This document shows positions 11,667 through 22,533 of a DNA stretch of 64,000 nt, piece after piece. This DNA comes from Rhododendron vialii (taxonomy: Eukaryota > Streptophyta > Magnoliopsida > Ericales > Ericaceae). How positions within the stretch are numbered: the stretch's first letter is position 1; the number at the start of each line of letters is the position of its first letter. The position numbers and the translations under genes were made by a program. The stretch spans positions 19,432,501-19,496,500 of the forward strand of contig NC_080557.1 of NCBI RefSeq assembly GCF_030253575.1, written 5' to 3'. The notes under the pieces were generated by a model, which saw nothing but the letters and a program-made list of their open reading frames with translations, searched no databases and was not told the origin of the DNA.

Positions 11667-12830
11667 TCAACAGCTTGAATGGTTAGAGGCCTCATTGACT
11701 TCAGTTTGCATTACCTTTACCTTCAAGTCTTCGAGATAATTCTGGTAGATATAAGTGGAAAACCCCCAAAGAGATAAGAGTAAAGCAATTACCTTTATGC
11801 CGTTCATCGCGTCATGGAAGACTATCACAGCAACAATAGGAGTAAGAGCCAACGAAAGAGTACCAATGACGTTCGAGAAGAGAGAGGACACCACGAAAAT
11901 CAATCCCACCACACCAACAGAGCAAACTTGCCAAGCAATGGCAGCACCTACCAAAGTCATCACATAAGCAACTCTCCCCTTACCAAATCCGTCCACTTCT
12001 CCCTTTAAAGACTTCCACTCCCCACTGGCAAAGAGTCCCACAACTGAAATGCAAGTCGCCACGAGTGATGCGAAGATTTGTATTTCCAAGACCACAGAAA
12101 ATGTTTCCTTCTTCAGAACCTTCTGGAACCAAAGCTGTGTGAGCGAAAGTAATAGAGAGTAAAGGGCAGAAGCTCCAACCGTGCTTGCGAATCCAAGGAA
12201 ATAATTCCATTTCGAGACTCCAGATGGTGCATCAGAATTGTTGTTCAACCCAACGAGTGAAGCAGATAGTGTAAGAACGACGACAGAGTTCATAATTAGT
12301 ACAGTGAACTTTTGTGAATTGATGAAGAAAGCGAAAATGGCATTAAACACCAACTGGGTTGCGCAAATGAGGGAAAAAGTTGAAGCAGAAAGGTATAGCA
12401 GTCCAATAGAGTAAAGCATATTATCGCATGCGAAGAGTATGCCGAGAGCAAAGTAGACAAAGGAAATAATAGCGATAGAAGGAGGGGTGGAAGTAGTAGA
12501 AGGATTTTGAGACGAAGGGAGAATGATAAAGTATGGGATGAGGAGAATCGGGAAGGCGGCTGTTTGGATCAGGGTAGCCATCCATGTGCTACTTCCACCC
12601 TCATCATAATAAAATCTACCTAGAATCACACCAGCGGTTTGGCCAGAAAGAAGAAAAAGTATGTTGAGAGATGCTAATACCCACCATTGCCTTCCCATAG
12701 GCCTGAGGAAATGTGATTCATGATCAGTTGAAGCTCCATCTTTGATCAATAAAGGTTCTTGGTTATCTGTATAAGAGGAAATAATAACGTAAGTATCTCT
12801 TGAAGAAGATGGGTTTTGAAAGATTACCAT
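11667..12830 (-). CDS. Purine permease (PUP family) transporter
   Basis: Encodes an intact integral membrane protein of about 387 residues, like plant purine permeases. This drug/metabolite-transporter branch imports adenine, cytokinins and related compounds by proton symport. Family motifs seen include SGQTAGVILGRFYYDEGG near the N-terminus, YSIGLLYLSASTFSLICATQ in the middle, FQKVLKKETFS, and SSLFSNVIGTLSLALTPIVA plus VIVFHDAMNGIKVIALLLS near the C-terminus. About ten hydrophobic spans are evident. I take the Met at 12828-12830 because a good acceptor (TTTCTTACAG) ends 7 bases before it. The frame stays open to 12884, but that part is probably intron or leader. A small upstream exon could add a few residues. 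It most resembles the PUP10/PUP21 group; the exact substrate is unknown. Confidence 0.9.
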   Translation of the reverse strand: MVIFQNPSSSRDTYVIISSYTDNQEPLLIKDGASTDHESHFLRPMGRQWWVLASLNILFLLSGQTAGVILGRFYYDEGGSSTWMATLIQTAAFPILLIPYFIILPSSQNPSTTSTPPSIAIISFVYFALGILFACDNMLYSIGLLYLSASTFSLICATQLVFNAIFAFFINSQKFTVLIMNSVVVLTLSASLVGLNNNSDAPSGVSKWNYFLGFASTVGASALYSLLLSLTQLWFQKVLKKETFSVVLEIQIFASLVATCISVVGLFASGEWKSLKGEVDGFGKGRVAYVMTLVGAAIAWQVCSVGVVGLIFVVSSLFSNVIGTLSLALTPIVAVIVFHDAMNGIKVIALLLSLWGFSTYIYQNYLEDLKVKVMQTEVNEASNHSSC

Positions 12831-13600
12831 TTCCGGCTGTAAGAAATTAAGAATGCGAGTGAAATTAAAGAAACCATAGATCAACTAGTTAAATGTAACA
12901 GATAACGTATACAACTTCGTCCAAAATTGCACAAGGACATGTTATAAATACAGAAGTTCAAGTAAGATTGATAGAAGAGCTGTATGCACCCATGCACCAG
13001 AAATCATTCAAAAAAGAAGCAAGATTCCAACATACACACAACCAAAAGAGAGGTGAAAATTTTAACAGCATAGTTTCTCTGCTACCAAGCAATGAAGGTC
13101 GAGGTAGAAATCGTTATACCTGATAAGTCGATCCTACCAGTCAAAAGTTGCTTACCATACTAGACTAAAGAGTAACAGCCAAACCAAAAGTAATTATCTG
13201 CCAAGAAAACAGTTGATCCCAAAAGTCTTGTGATATATGACAAGCAAGAAAATGGTTGCAAATTGTAGTCTTTAATATTGTCTTAGGAGTCATAAGAGAT
13301 AATAGATTAAGGTGGTTTGAGTATGCCTATCGTAAATCGGTTGATACGTTGGTTAGGACTTAGGAGGGGTCCGTATGGTTATAATAGAGGATAACACCAA
13401 GGGGAGGGGTAGATTAAAATTGACTCTAGAGGCTGTAGTTCCAAAATACCTAGGTCATCCTGGATATCACTCGACAGAAGACAACGAAGTCATGCAATTG
13501 TCCGCAATCGATTGGGATTTAAGGCTCGATTTGGTTTGATGAGTTATTAAAAAAAAACTGTTTGAGGTAGCAAGCATTGCCAAATTAGGAAGATCGTAAA
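12831..13600. other. Upstream region or possible first intron of the permease gene
   Basis: No coding frame is recognised. A splice acceptor-like sequence at 12837-12846 (minus strand) suggests that a short 5' exon lies somewhere in this region. I could not place it with confidence. Confidence 0.4.
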
Positions 13601-13602
13601 TA

Positions 13603-13838
13603 CTCCCTCCGTCCCACTTTGTTCCGCCTGTTTTCTTTTTGGAACATCCCAAAAAATTGTCTATATCTCACAATCTATAATGTTTTTTATGATTTCGAAA
13701 ACTTTGTTTAATAAAATAAATTGAGATCTATCAAACAAGATCCATATTGAATATATAAAATATTATAAATTGTGAGATATAGACAATTTTTTAGGACGTC
13801 CAAAAAAGGAAACAGGCGGAACAAAGTGGGACGGAGGG
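13603..13838. mobile_element. Stowaway MITE, 236 bp
   Basis: Ends are CTCCCTCCGTCCCACTTTGT and ACAAAGTGGGACGGAGGG, flanked on both sides by TA. The inverted arms extend further inward (TTGTCTATATCTCACAAT pairs with its complement near 13768-13785). This is a textbook Stowaway (Tc1/mariner) element upstream of the permease gene. Confidence 0.93.
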
Positions 13839-13912
13839 TACGTTGATCCCTTCTCAACTAGTCAGCATAAGAACCATATTGAAATGGAAATCAAATCATC
13901 AATTCTTAAGGT

Positions 13913-14090
13913 GTGAAGCCCCAAAGTCCCACATCGGTGGGTTCAGGAAATTATATGTAAAATACAAGGGCACGCGTCGAGCTAATGTATAACCTAAGGT
14001 CAACCTTTCGAGCCATGTAGTTGGGCTAAGGGTTAGCAGGTTAAGTGGTGCAGATCCTTACACAAGGAGCCTGCCCTGTTTTATCTCCAT
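13913..14090 (+). repeat. LTR/TRIM-like remnant with AGTCCCACATCGG motif
   Basis: Contains AAAGTCCCACATCGG, a sequence common near the start of several small plant LTR elements, followed by AT-rich then GC-richer DNA. No partner LTR or primer-binding site is visible, so this is a weak assignment. Related motifs occur at 39100-39230. Confidence 0.35.
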
Positions 14091-14908
14091 GAGGGCAATG
14101 AGGTGGAAATTAAGGTCACACAGTGCAAAATCTTCATAAAGAACATGCTACACTGAAACAAATATGGGTGATTTTGGAAGCACAATAAATGCATGATTCC
14201 AACTTTAGTTCTGTGAGGATAATTGGCTCACAAACTAAGGCCTTGTCTTCTGGAAGTTGCCGTGGCCGCGACTGGGATCAGAAGAGAGACTGGGATCAGA
14301 AGAGAGAATCAAATTCATTAAAGGGGAGTCTTTGGTTTGGTTGTGTGCCTTATTACACATTTGATTCTCCTGTAATGGTGTGGCAATTCACATTGTGCTG
14401 TGAGAGAGCGAGACTGTGGTGAGGGAGTGAGAGAACCAGATTGAGAGTTGAGTGTGAGCTCCGGTGTGTGGACGCTCCTCCTCCGGTGAGAGTTTTTGTA
14501 AACAATTGTGATTATTTTGGAAATTTTCGCTCGGAAATTATTGTGTTTCTCTCGTGTTGATTCGTGTGTGTGTGTGTTTGGTTTGAGGGTCCTAGTGAGC
14601 ACAACAAATTTCACTACCAAGAACATCTGAACTATATAATTTTGTAACTCCTACGAAAAAAGAAAAACGAAATTGAAACATTAACTGCCTCTCCCACCGT
14701 ATGGCTAAAAAACTAAAAATGAAACATCAATTTCCCCTGAGTCGGATTATCAGCCTACTATTTCCCCTACTAAAACCAGCTAGCAGTTCTAACTTCTATG
14801 TCCCCAAAAACCAATGTCTTATCCATCAAGTTTCTAGTCAAAGAATCGTTAATAGTCCTATGACTCCTATCCTTCCATTGTCAATAGTAGTATTTATATT
14901 TTTCAAAA

Positions 14909-15027
14909 GGGAGTGATTTTGTTACTCCTCAAATTGTTAACGGCACTCTCTATGGGAGTGCCAAAATCAACTCATATTGATTCGGCGCTCCCCGTTAACA
15001 ATTTGGGAAGTGGCAAAATCACTCCCC
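14909..15027. mobile_element. Small MITE, about 119 bp
   Basis: Left end GGGAGTGATTTTG..., right end reverse complement GGGGAGTGATTTTGCC. The arms continue through CAAATTGTTAACGG, which pairs with CCGTTAACAATTTG. The TIR resembles that of the element at 48095-48256, so the two may belong to one family. Flanking duplication is unclear. Confidence 0.7.
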
Positions 15028-16367
15028 ATCACAAATTAAGCATAGAAAGACAATAATAATGTCTTTCTATTGATGAAAAGGGCGTTAAACCGAGATTTAA
15101 ATATCTTCTTGTTGTAATCTGCATACAATCCAGATGCCCCAGATACCAATTATTTGACCAAATTGATTGACAAAAAGAAAACCCATCAATAACTCTGAGA
15201 GAGAGAGAGAGAGAGAGAGACCTGGCATGTTTTGATAATGGCGATCAGAAAGGTGGAATCAGAATCAGAGCGACAAAGTACAATTTGTCTCCTTCAAAAG
15301 TCAAAGATCGGAACTTGTGAAAAACCTTGCCCGAGAAAGGAACCTCTTGAAATTTATGACAAGTCGTAAAGCCGTGAAGGCGTTGCATCGAAAGTTACTA
15401 AACTATGATGTAGTATGATCAGAAAGGCAATGTAAATGGAATTGAAAGGGGAAAATGGAGAAGAAATGGGCAATGGAAATGGGATTGAAAGGGGAAAATG
15501 GAGAAGAAATGAAAAAAAAAATTTAGTATCGAAAGTTACTGTTCTTGGGGGGATCTCTCGTTGTCGTCCCAATTTTGTACTCAACCCATTACTCCCCTCT
15601 TTGTACAACAACCAGTCCACTAACTAACTTTTTAATTTCCTTCCAAAGTAACCAACTACCCATAGGTGAGGTGTTGCGTATCTCTCATACTACCACTACT
15701 ATAATTATTTTTAGAATGGTTGGCAACAGCTTTCAACGTTCTCGCTCTTTATACTGTCTATCACTACTCGTATAACTTGGGACTTAGGGGCCCCACTGTG
15801 CCCTATGGCTGTTGTGCTTTTATTTCGGGTCACATCATGTGCTAAAAAATATGATCCAAATTGTTCATTTTGTAGAACTTAACGACCACAATAAGCCCTG
15901 CAAAAAATCAAGTCAATTGTACATCGGCAACTCAATTAACTAATCATGGTTTCCTTATGTACAACAAATACATTTTCAAAAATACACAGCTAGTTTGTTT
16001 CAAAAAAAATTAAAAATTTACTCTCGAAAATGGGTGCCCTTGAGTGTTTCTACAAGACTTTATTTCATTCGTATCGATCTTTCAAAAAAAAAATTTATTT
16101 CGTATCAAATATTTTTGTCACCTCACGGACAAATGTGTGGTGGATTATCGGAACTGTCAAATAAGTTGCATGCAAGGCCGGCTGTAAGAGGATTCTACCT
16201 CGCTTTTAGTTTGTGGTGGCTTACGCTATCACTTAATATACATGTTGGAAGAAAAAGATTGCACGAGGTTCCTAAGAGAGAAAGTTACACTTGGCTAAGC
16301 AACAAAAGAGAGACTATGTATGGGAGGGCAATTTTGCTATGGGTACTACAATTTTGTGCCGAAGGTG
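15028..16367. other. Intergenic DNA left of the copia element
   Basis: Holds a (GA)n microsatellite at about 15195-15222 and a 43-bp-period duplication (about 15437-15510). No gene was recognised. Frames here have no domain motifs. Confidence 0.5.
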
Positions 16368-17165
16368 TGTTGGAGATATTACAAAAGTTTACACTAAAAA
16401 TAAATATTATAATGGACAAATTAACAGGTTGAGTCGCGAAAATCTCGCTTTCTTTAAGGAGATTCAAGCCCTATACGGTAGCAAACCGGTGCAGTAGAAA
16501 ATCTCTGACTTGTCCCCTCCAGGATATAAACAGTCCAATAATTTATCGTATGATTCGAACTTACTCTGCACAAGAAGGAGAATCCAAAGCTCCACAATAG
16601 AACACCCTTACATTTTGCCCAAGACTCTCACGCTCATATTAAATTTACAGGCTATTTTTTAGAGAATAAAGATGGATAAAGCTGGAGAAAAATACTAAGT
16701 GTTTAGGAGAAGTTGGCTTATGGCTCTATGGCTAGGATTGCTTCTTGAATACAAAGCCACCCAAGCAAGCCTTATATAGGCAAGAAAGAATCCAAACTAT
16801 ATCTTTTCATTAATGACTAAATCTCATAGGATAGATATGAATCCAAACTATATCTTTTCCATTAATGACTAAATCCACTTGGATATTGATAGATTTGCTA
16901 GATATGAAAGATATGCTCCCGATTCTTTTTAGATTTGCTAGATTTTTCTAGATTTATTAGAGATTCTCCTTGAGTCTTCTAGATTTGCCTATATATCCAA
17001 ACACCCAATTAAATGATGTGATCTCAAGATTATATATGATCTTGCGAGTGGATATCCAAATAAATGCTAAGATAAGAGTCTCTCACACAGATATACACAT
17101 GACTTGTAAAGTCTAGCACCAAAAAATGTATAGAAATTTAATATTAAAATAATAAATTTCCAACA
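16368..17165 (-). repeat. copia 3' LTR
   Basis: Plus-strand sequence starts TGTTGGAGATATTAC and ends AAATTTCCAACA. A purine tract (complement of 17166-17180, GGTGGGAGAA) abuts the right end and is the polypurine primer. It matches the LTR at 27591-28389 closely, with most differences in the first 350 bases. Confidence 0.93.
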
Positions 17166-17493
17166 TTCTCCCACCTATTTTAATATTAAATGAGACTCCT
17201 AGGCAAAGAGGGATATTATGCATCATGAAGGTGTGCTCTGCATTGAACCTTCACTTAGTGAAACCAGTAATTTCTACTCCATAGTCAATAGTGGTCTCCG
17301 ACTTGAACTATGACTTCTTAGGGGAAACAAAAAATACTGCCCACACATAATAGTCTAGGTATTGACATGAGTTTTAATAGCTAGCACATTACGGCCTTGT
17401 GCTAATCCCAGTTTTCATGAGCGTCTTTGAGAACAAAAGCCTAATTCTCATAGGAAGCGGCCCCACCTCCACGCTCACATAGGTGAAATCTGT

Positions 17494-18301
17494 TGTTGGA
17501 AATTTATTATTTTAATATTAAATTTCTGTACATTTTTTGGTGCTAGACTTTACAAGTCACGTGTATATCTGTGTGGGAGACTCTTATCTTAGCATTTATT
17601 TGGATATTCACTCGCAACATCATATCTAATCTTGAGATCACATCATTTAATTGGGTGTTTGGATATCTAGGCAAATCTAGAAGAATCAAGGAGAATCTCT
17701 AGTAAATCTAGAAAAATCTAGCAAATCTAGAAAGAATCGGGAGCATATCTTTCATATCTATCCATATCTAGCAAATCTATCCATATCCAAGTGGATTTAG
17801 TCATTAATGGAAAAGATATAGTTTGGATTAATATCTATCCTATGAGATTTAGTCATTAATGAAAAGATGTAGTTTGGATTCTTTCTTGCCTATATAAGGC
17901 TTGCTTGGGTGGCTTTGTATTTAAGAAGCAATCCCAGCCATAGAGCCATAAGTCAATTTCTCTTAAACACTTAGCATTTTTTTCCAGCTTTGTCCATCTT
18001 TATTCTCTAAAAAATAGCCTATAAATTTAATATGAGCGTGAGAGTCTTGAGCAAAGTGTAAGGGTGTTCTTTTGTGGAGCTTTGGGTTTTCCTACTTGTG
18101 CAGAGTAGGTCCGAACCATACGATAAATTATCGGCCTGTTTATATCCTGGAGGGGACAAGTCAAAGATTTTCTATTGCACCGGTTTGTTACCGTAGAGGG
18201 CTTGAATCTCCTTAAAGAAAGCGAGATTTCTGCGACTCAGCTTGTTAATTTGTCTATTGTAATATTTATTTTTGGTGTAAACTTTTGTAATATCTCCAAC
18301 A
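17494..18301 (+). mobile_element. Solo LTR of the same copia family, opposite orientation
   Basis: This 808-bp sequence is the reverse complement of the flanking LTRs, starting TGTTGGAAATTTATT and ending ATATCTCCAACA. It is bounded by a perfect 5-bp duplication, TCTGT (17489-17493 and 18302-18306). The host sequence on its two sides joins into the internal 3' region of the larger element. It is therefore a separate later insertion reduced to a solo LTR, not the partner LTR of the host element. Confidence 0.93.
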
Positions 18302-18540
18302 TCTGTCAAGGGTGCTCCTGTAATTCTAACACCCCACTCATAAGAGCTACAGAATTTCATTAAGAGTTTCTTAAAAAACTCAACCTCCACAACATTACAA
18401 GATAAATGCACTCACACCATAGGGATGGACTTATTCAAAACTTTCAGTGCATTTCTAAACGACCACCATATGATTCATTCTTCCCATTGAACCCAGTTAC
18501 AAGATCTTTGGTCCCTAGGTTGGGTATCCTCATATGTGGC

Positions 18541-20099
18541 TCATGAATTTAATGGCTTTAGCCCCATCTCCCTCGATGTATTCCAGACTCTTTTTCTTAC
18601 CAAGGCCTTGGTTAATGGATCTGCAAGACTATCACATGATATCACATAAGTCACATTTATGATGCCATTACTCAAATAAGATCTCACAGTACTATGTTTT
18701 CTTCTGATAGGTCTGGATTTACCGTTGTAATAATGGTTTTGTAATCTGCCAATCGCAGCGGTGCTGTCACAATGAATTAACACCGGAGGAATTGATTTTT
18801 TTCAAAATGGGATTTCATTTAATAAATCTCTCAACCAATTAGCCTCCTCACTCGCTGATGCTAATGCTATTAGCTCAGCGTCCATAGTAGAGTTAATAAT
18901 AATAGATTGCTTTTTCGATTTCCAGCATATAGCACCACCACCCAAATTAAAAATATATCCTGTGGTAGAGAGTGAATCACCTGACAAAGTATTCCAATCG
19001 GTATCACTATAAGCTTCAAGTCCTACAGGATACTTTTTGTAAAACAAGCCATAATTTTTTGTACTAGATAAATATCTCATTATTTGCTCAATGGCTAGCC
19101 AGTGTTCTCTACTCGGCTTGCTAGTAAACCTCCTCAGTACTCCTACTACATAAGCAATGTCAGGTCTAGTACAGTCAGTAGCATAACATAAACTCCCTAT
19201 TATGCTAGCATATCCTTTTTTATCAACAATATGCTTGTCATTTTTAACAGGAAATAAATGCACATGAGGATCAAAAGGAGTAAGTACATGCTTGCAATTA
19301 TCAAAATGGTATTTTTTCAAAATTTTCTCAATATAATGCAACTGATTGAGAAAAATACCATCACATGTTTTTGTAATTTTCATTCCCAAAATTACGTTAG
19401 CCTCCCCAAGATCTTTCATATCAAAATGGCTACTAAGCATATTTTTAGTCTCATTAATAATATGCACATTAGAGCCAAAGATCAGTAAATCGTCCATATA
19501 TAGGCTAACAATAACATGTGAATTTTCACAAGATTTATTATAGATGCACTTATCACACTCATTTATCTTATAACTATTTTCAATCATGCAGGAATCAATT
19601 TTCTCATGCCATTGTTCAGGCACCTGCTTTAAGCCATATAGGGATTTTGTCAACTTACACACTTTGCTTTCTTGGCCGGGCTTCACAAAGCCCTCGGATT
19701 GATCCATGTAAATTTCCTCATCTAGGTCCCCATTTAAAAAAGCTGTTTTTACATCCATTTGATAAATTTTTAAATCATGAATTGCAGCAACTGCAATTAA
19801 CAGTCTACTGGATGGTACTTTGTAACCGGAGAAAATGTATCAAAAAAGTCAAGATCACCTTGTTGCTTAAAACCTTTTGCAACAAGTCTTGCTTTATATT
19901 TATCAATAGAACCATCCAGTTTAAGCTTTTTACGTAGGACCCATTTACACTCAATAGTTTTACAACCCAGGGGTAAATCGACTAATTTCCAAGTTTTATT
20001 GGACATTAGTGATTCCATCTCATCATTAACAGCCTCTTTCCAAAATACAGCATTAAGTGATGTCAAAGCCTCTTGTAAATTAAGTGGAGTATCCTCCAC
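18541..20099 (-). pseudogene. copia reverse transcriptase and RNase H, broken
   Basis: The N-terminal RT part (19797-20099: WKLVDLPLGCKTIECKWV, KARLVAKGFKQQ, TFSPVTK) is shifted out of frame near 19800-19815. The rest of RT continues at 18802-19758 (MDVKTAFLNGDLDEEIYM, the catalytic SLYMDDLLIFG, SLYGLKQ, LGMKI) into RNase H (AYSDTDWN, CWKSKKQ, STMDAELIALA). A stop at 18802-18804 interrupts RNase H, whose end follows in the same frame to 18541 (IHCDSTAAI, DSLADPLTKAL). The order is the standard copia RT-RNase H module. The breaks imply no functional enzyme. Confidence 0.92.
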
Positions 20100-20589
20100 A
20101 TTAAAAACTAGATAGTCAGGGCCAAAATCTTTTTTACTCTAGCTCTTTTACTCCTTCTAGGTTCAAATTCAAAATTCTCTTGATTTTGTAAACTATGAGT
20201 TGAAGAATTAGGCTCAGGTAAAACCAATTCTCTAGATTCTTGACCCCCACCATTTTTAAGTTTAAAAGGGAATTTTTCTTCATGAAAAATTGCATCACCT
20301 GATTCAAAAATAATACTATTTATTGCATATCCAAGAAAAGCACAAGTGGTAGCTCTAACACCCAGTTTGGGTTTTTAGGGTTTGAAAGCCTCACAAAGGC
20401 CAAACAACCCCAAACTCTCAAATATCCCAAATTTGGCTTATGACCTTTTCCATAACTCATAAGGTGTAATTTTAGTCTTTTTGTGTGGCACTCTATTTAT
20501 CACATGACAAGCCGTTAAAATTGCTTCTCCCCAGAGATTTGAGGGAGCGCCTGCTTCAATAAGCATGGCATTGGTCAAGTCAATTAATG

Positions 20590-21104
20590 TTATATTTTTT
20601 CTTTCAGCCACACCATTAGACTCAGGCGAATACTATGGAGTAATATCATGGATAATTCCCAAAGACTGAGCAAAAGAGTTAAATCCAAAGGATTCATGCT
20701 CATGACCTCTATCACTTCTAATTCTTTTAATTTTTCTACCGAATTGATTTTCAACTTCTTGGAGGAATTCTTTAAATTTGTCAAATGCATCACTTTTATG
20801 TTTCACACAATATACATAAGTATATTTTGAATAGTCATCAATAAAAGTGATAAAATATCTATTTCCTCCACGAGTTAAAATTCCAAGTATATTTTGAATA
20901 GTCATCAATAAAAGTGGTAAAATATCTATTTCCTCCACGAGTTAAAATTCCTTCAAACTCACATAAATCCGTATGGATTAGTTCTAACAATTCGGTATTT
21001 CTTTGAACACTTTTATGAGGCCTCCTTGTGATTTTTGCTTTACTGCATGTTTCACATTTCTCAAAATCTTTTTTCAGTCTGGGAATTAATCCTAAGCTAC
21101 TCAT
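20590..21104 (-). pseudogene. copia integrase, disrupted by a 67-bp tandem duplication
   Basis: Integrase features are CETC of the zinc-binding region, HTDLCEF with the first catalytic Asp, FIDDYSKYT, and IRSDRGHEHES with the second Asp of the DDE triad. A 67-bp direct duplication (20820-20886 and 20887-about 20951) repeats the GGNRYF-FIDDYSKY coding segment. Because 67 is not a multiple of 3 it shifts the frame. The upstream end of the domain is cut by the hAT insertion at 21131; it resumes beyond 26146. Confidence 0.9.
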
Positions 21105-22533
21105 GATTCCTACATATTTACTGTTTACATTAAGGGTGTTATCGGTTCGGGGTCGGTCGGTTCAGTACACCGGGATTGAAGACCGATCGGGTTCGGGGAA
21201 AAAAATGTCTGGACCGATCCCGATCGAAAATACAATCAGTCCAATTTGGTTCGGGATGGATTCGGTCCGGTCGGGGAATTCGGGGAATTCAGGCTGCCCG
21301 AATTGGGCCTAGTTGGGCCAAAGATAAAAAATTCAAAATGGGCCAATTAAAAAAGAAATTGATAGTGGGCCAAAAATAGGCCCATTGCACCTGATTTTTT
21401 GCTAAAGCTATTTTTTTGTTAGTGGGCCAAAAAATACCTATTTTTTTTTTAAATGGCAAAAGAAGAGTTTTGGCCCACATGGCCCAATCTACCACAAATA
21501 AAAAAAGCCTTCATGTTCGTGGCCTATTGGCCTAATCTCTTTGTTTATTTTGGATCTGCACCCAATCAACCAATTCTTTTGTTCACAACTCACCACTCCT
21601 AGAATTTGATAGAAAAAGACTTCTTGAAACCAACTACTTAACATTTACAATACAAAATAGCAGTAGCATACTTGCATAAAAAATGCAAAATTACGCCCAA
21701 AATCCTAACTCTGCGATCCCTTAGCACCACTGCCATATGAGTTTTTGCAACCCCAGGTGTCATGGCAACATCAGAATTCAACTTCACAATGCCTGGTTTA
21801 GGCCAGCTGAAGTAGATGAAAGCAAGAAGCATTATGAAATTTAGCCCAAGTGAGAGACCCTCCTAGCATGGTTTCCTTTGAACCAAATTTCAATCACCAG
21901 AATCCTAACTTATATACATCTTCTTGGAACCAAATTTCAAAAAACAAAAGCAACTATCACAAAAACACAAAATAGCAACAATCTAGCAGAATACAGTTAA
22001 AGTGTCCGTCAGAAAACAACACCACCATACTTCAAGTTCAAGTTAAAGTCTACCAAATTCAAAACACTAATGCCAACAAAATCCCATGGAATCCCAGTCA
22101 TTATCATTACAAAATGCTACCAAATGCAGATTGTAGAATGCAGAACCAGCCCAGCAGATTGCAGAATGTAGAACCAGCAGAATATAGAACCATCCCCAGC
22201 TTGAAAACAGCACCACCATACTTCAAAATACTATGCCAAGTTGCCAACAATCTAGCCCTCATTTTGAACATAAAAAATAGTAAACACTAAGAAAAACAAA
22301 AAGTAGTAAAAAAAATTACAACAAACAGAAAAAAGATATATGTATGTGATTAGGATTTACCTCAACCATGAAAATACAATTGCAGCATGCAACGATTGCC
22401 ACCAACTCCTTAATCCACAACTCCTTAATCGTTATCAATTGATTCCAAGACAACTACAAACATAAGAAGAAAAAAACAAACAACTAAGACATTTAACATA
22501 AAAGATATTTAAGAACCACATAACATAAAGAAA

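Noticed and set aside
13518..13600. Second Harbinger-like terminus (GGCTCGATTTGGTTTGA)
   Set aside because: No partner end was found; only a short similarity.
17494..18301. LTR copy as the 3' LTR of the large copia element
   Set aside because: It is in the wrong orientation and has its own TCTGT duplication; the correctly oriented LTR with a polypurine tract is 16368-17165.
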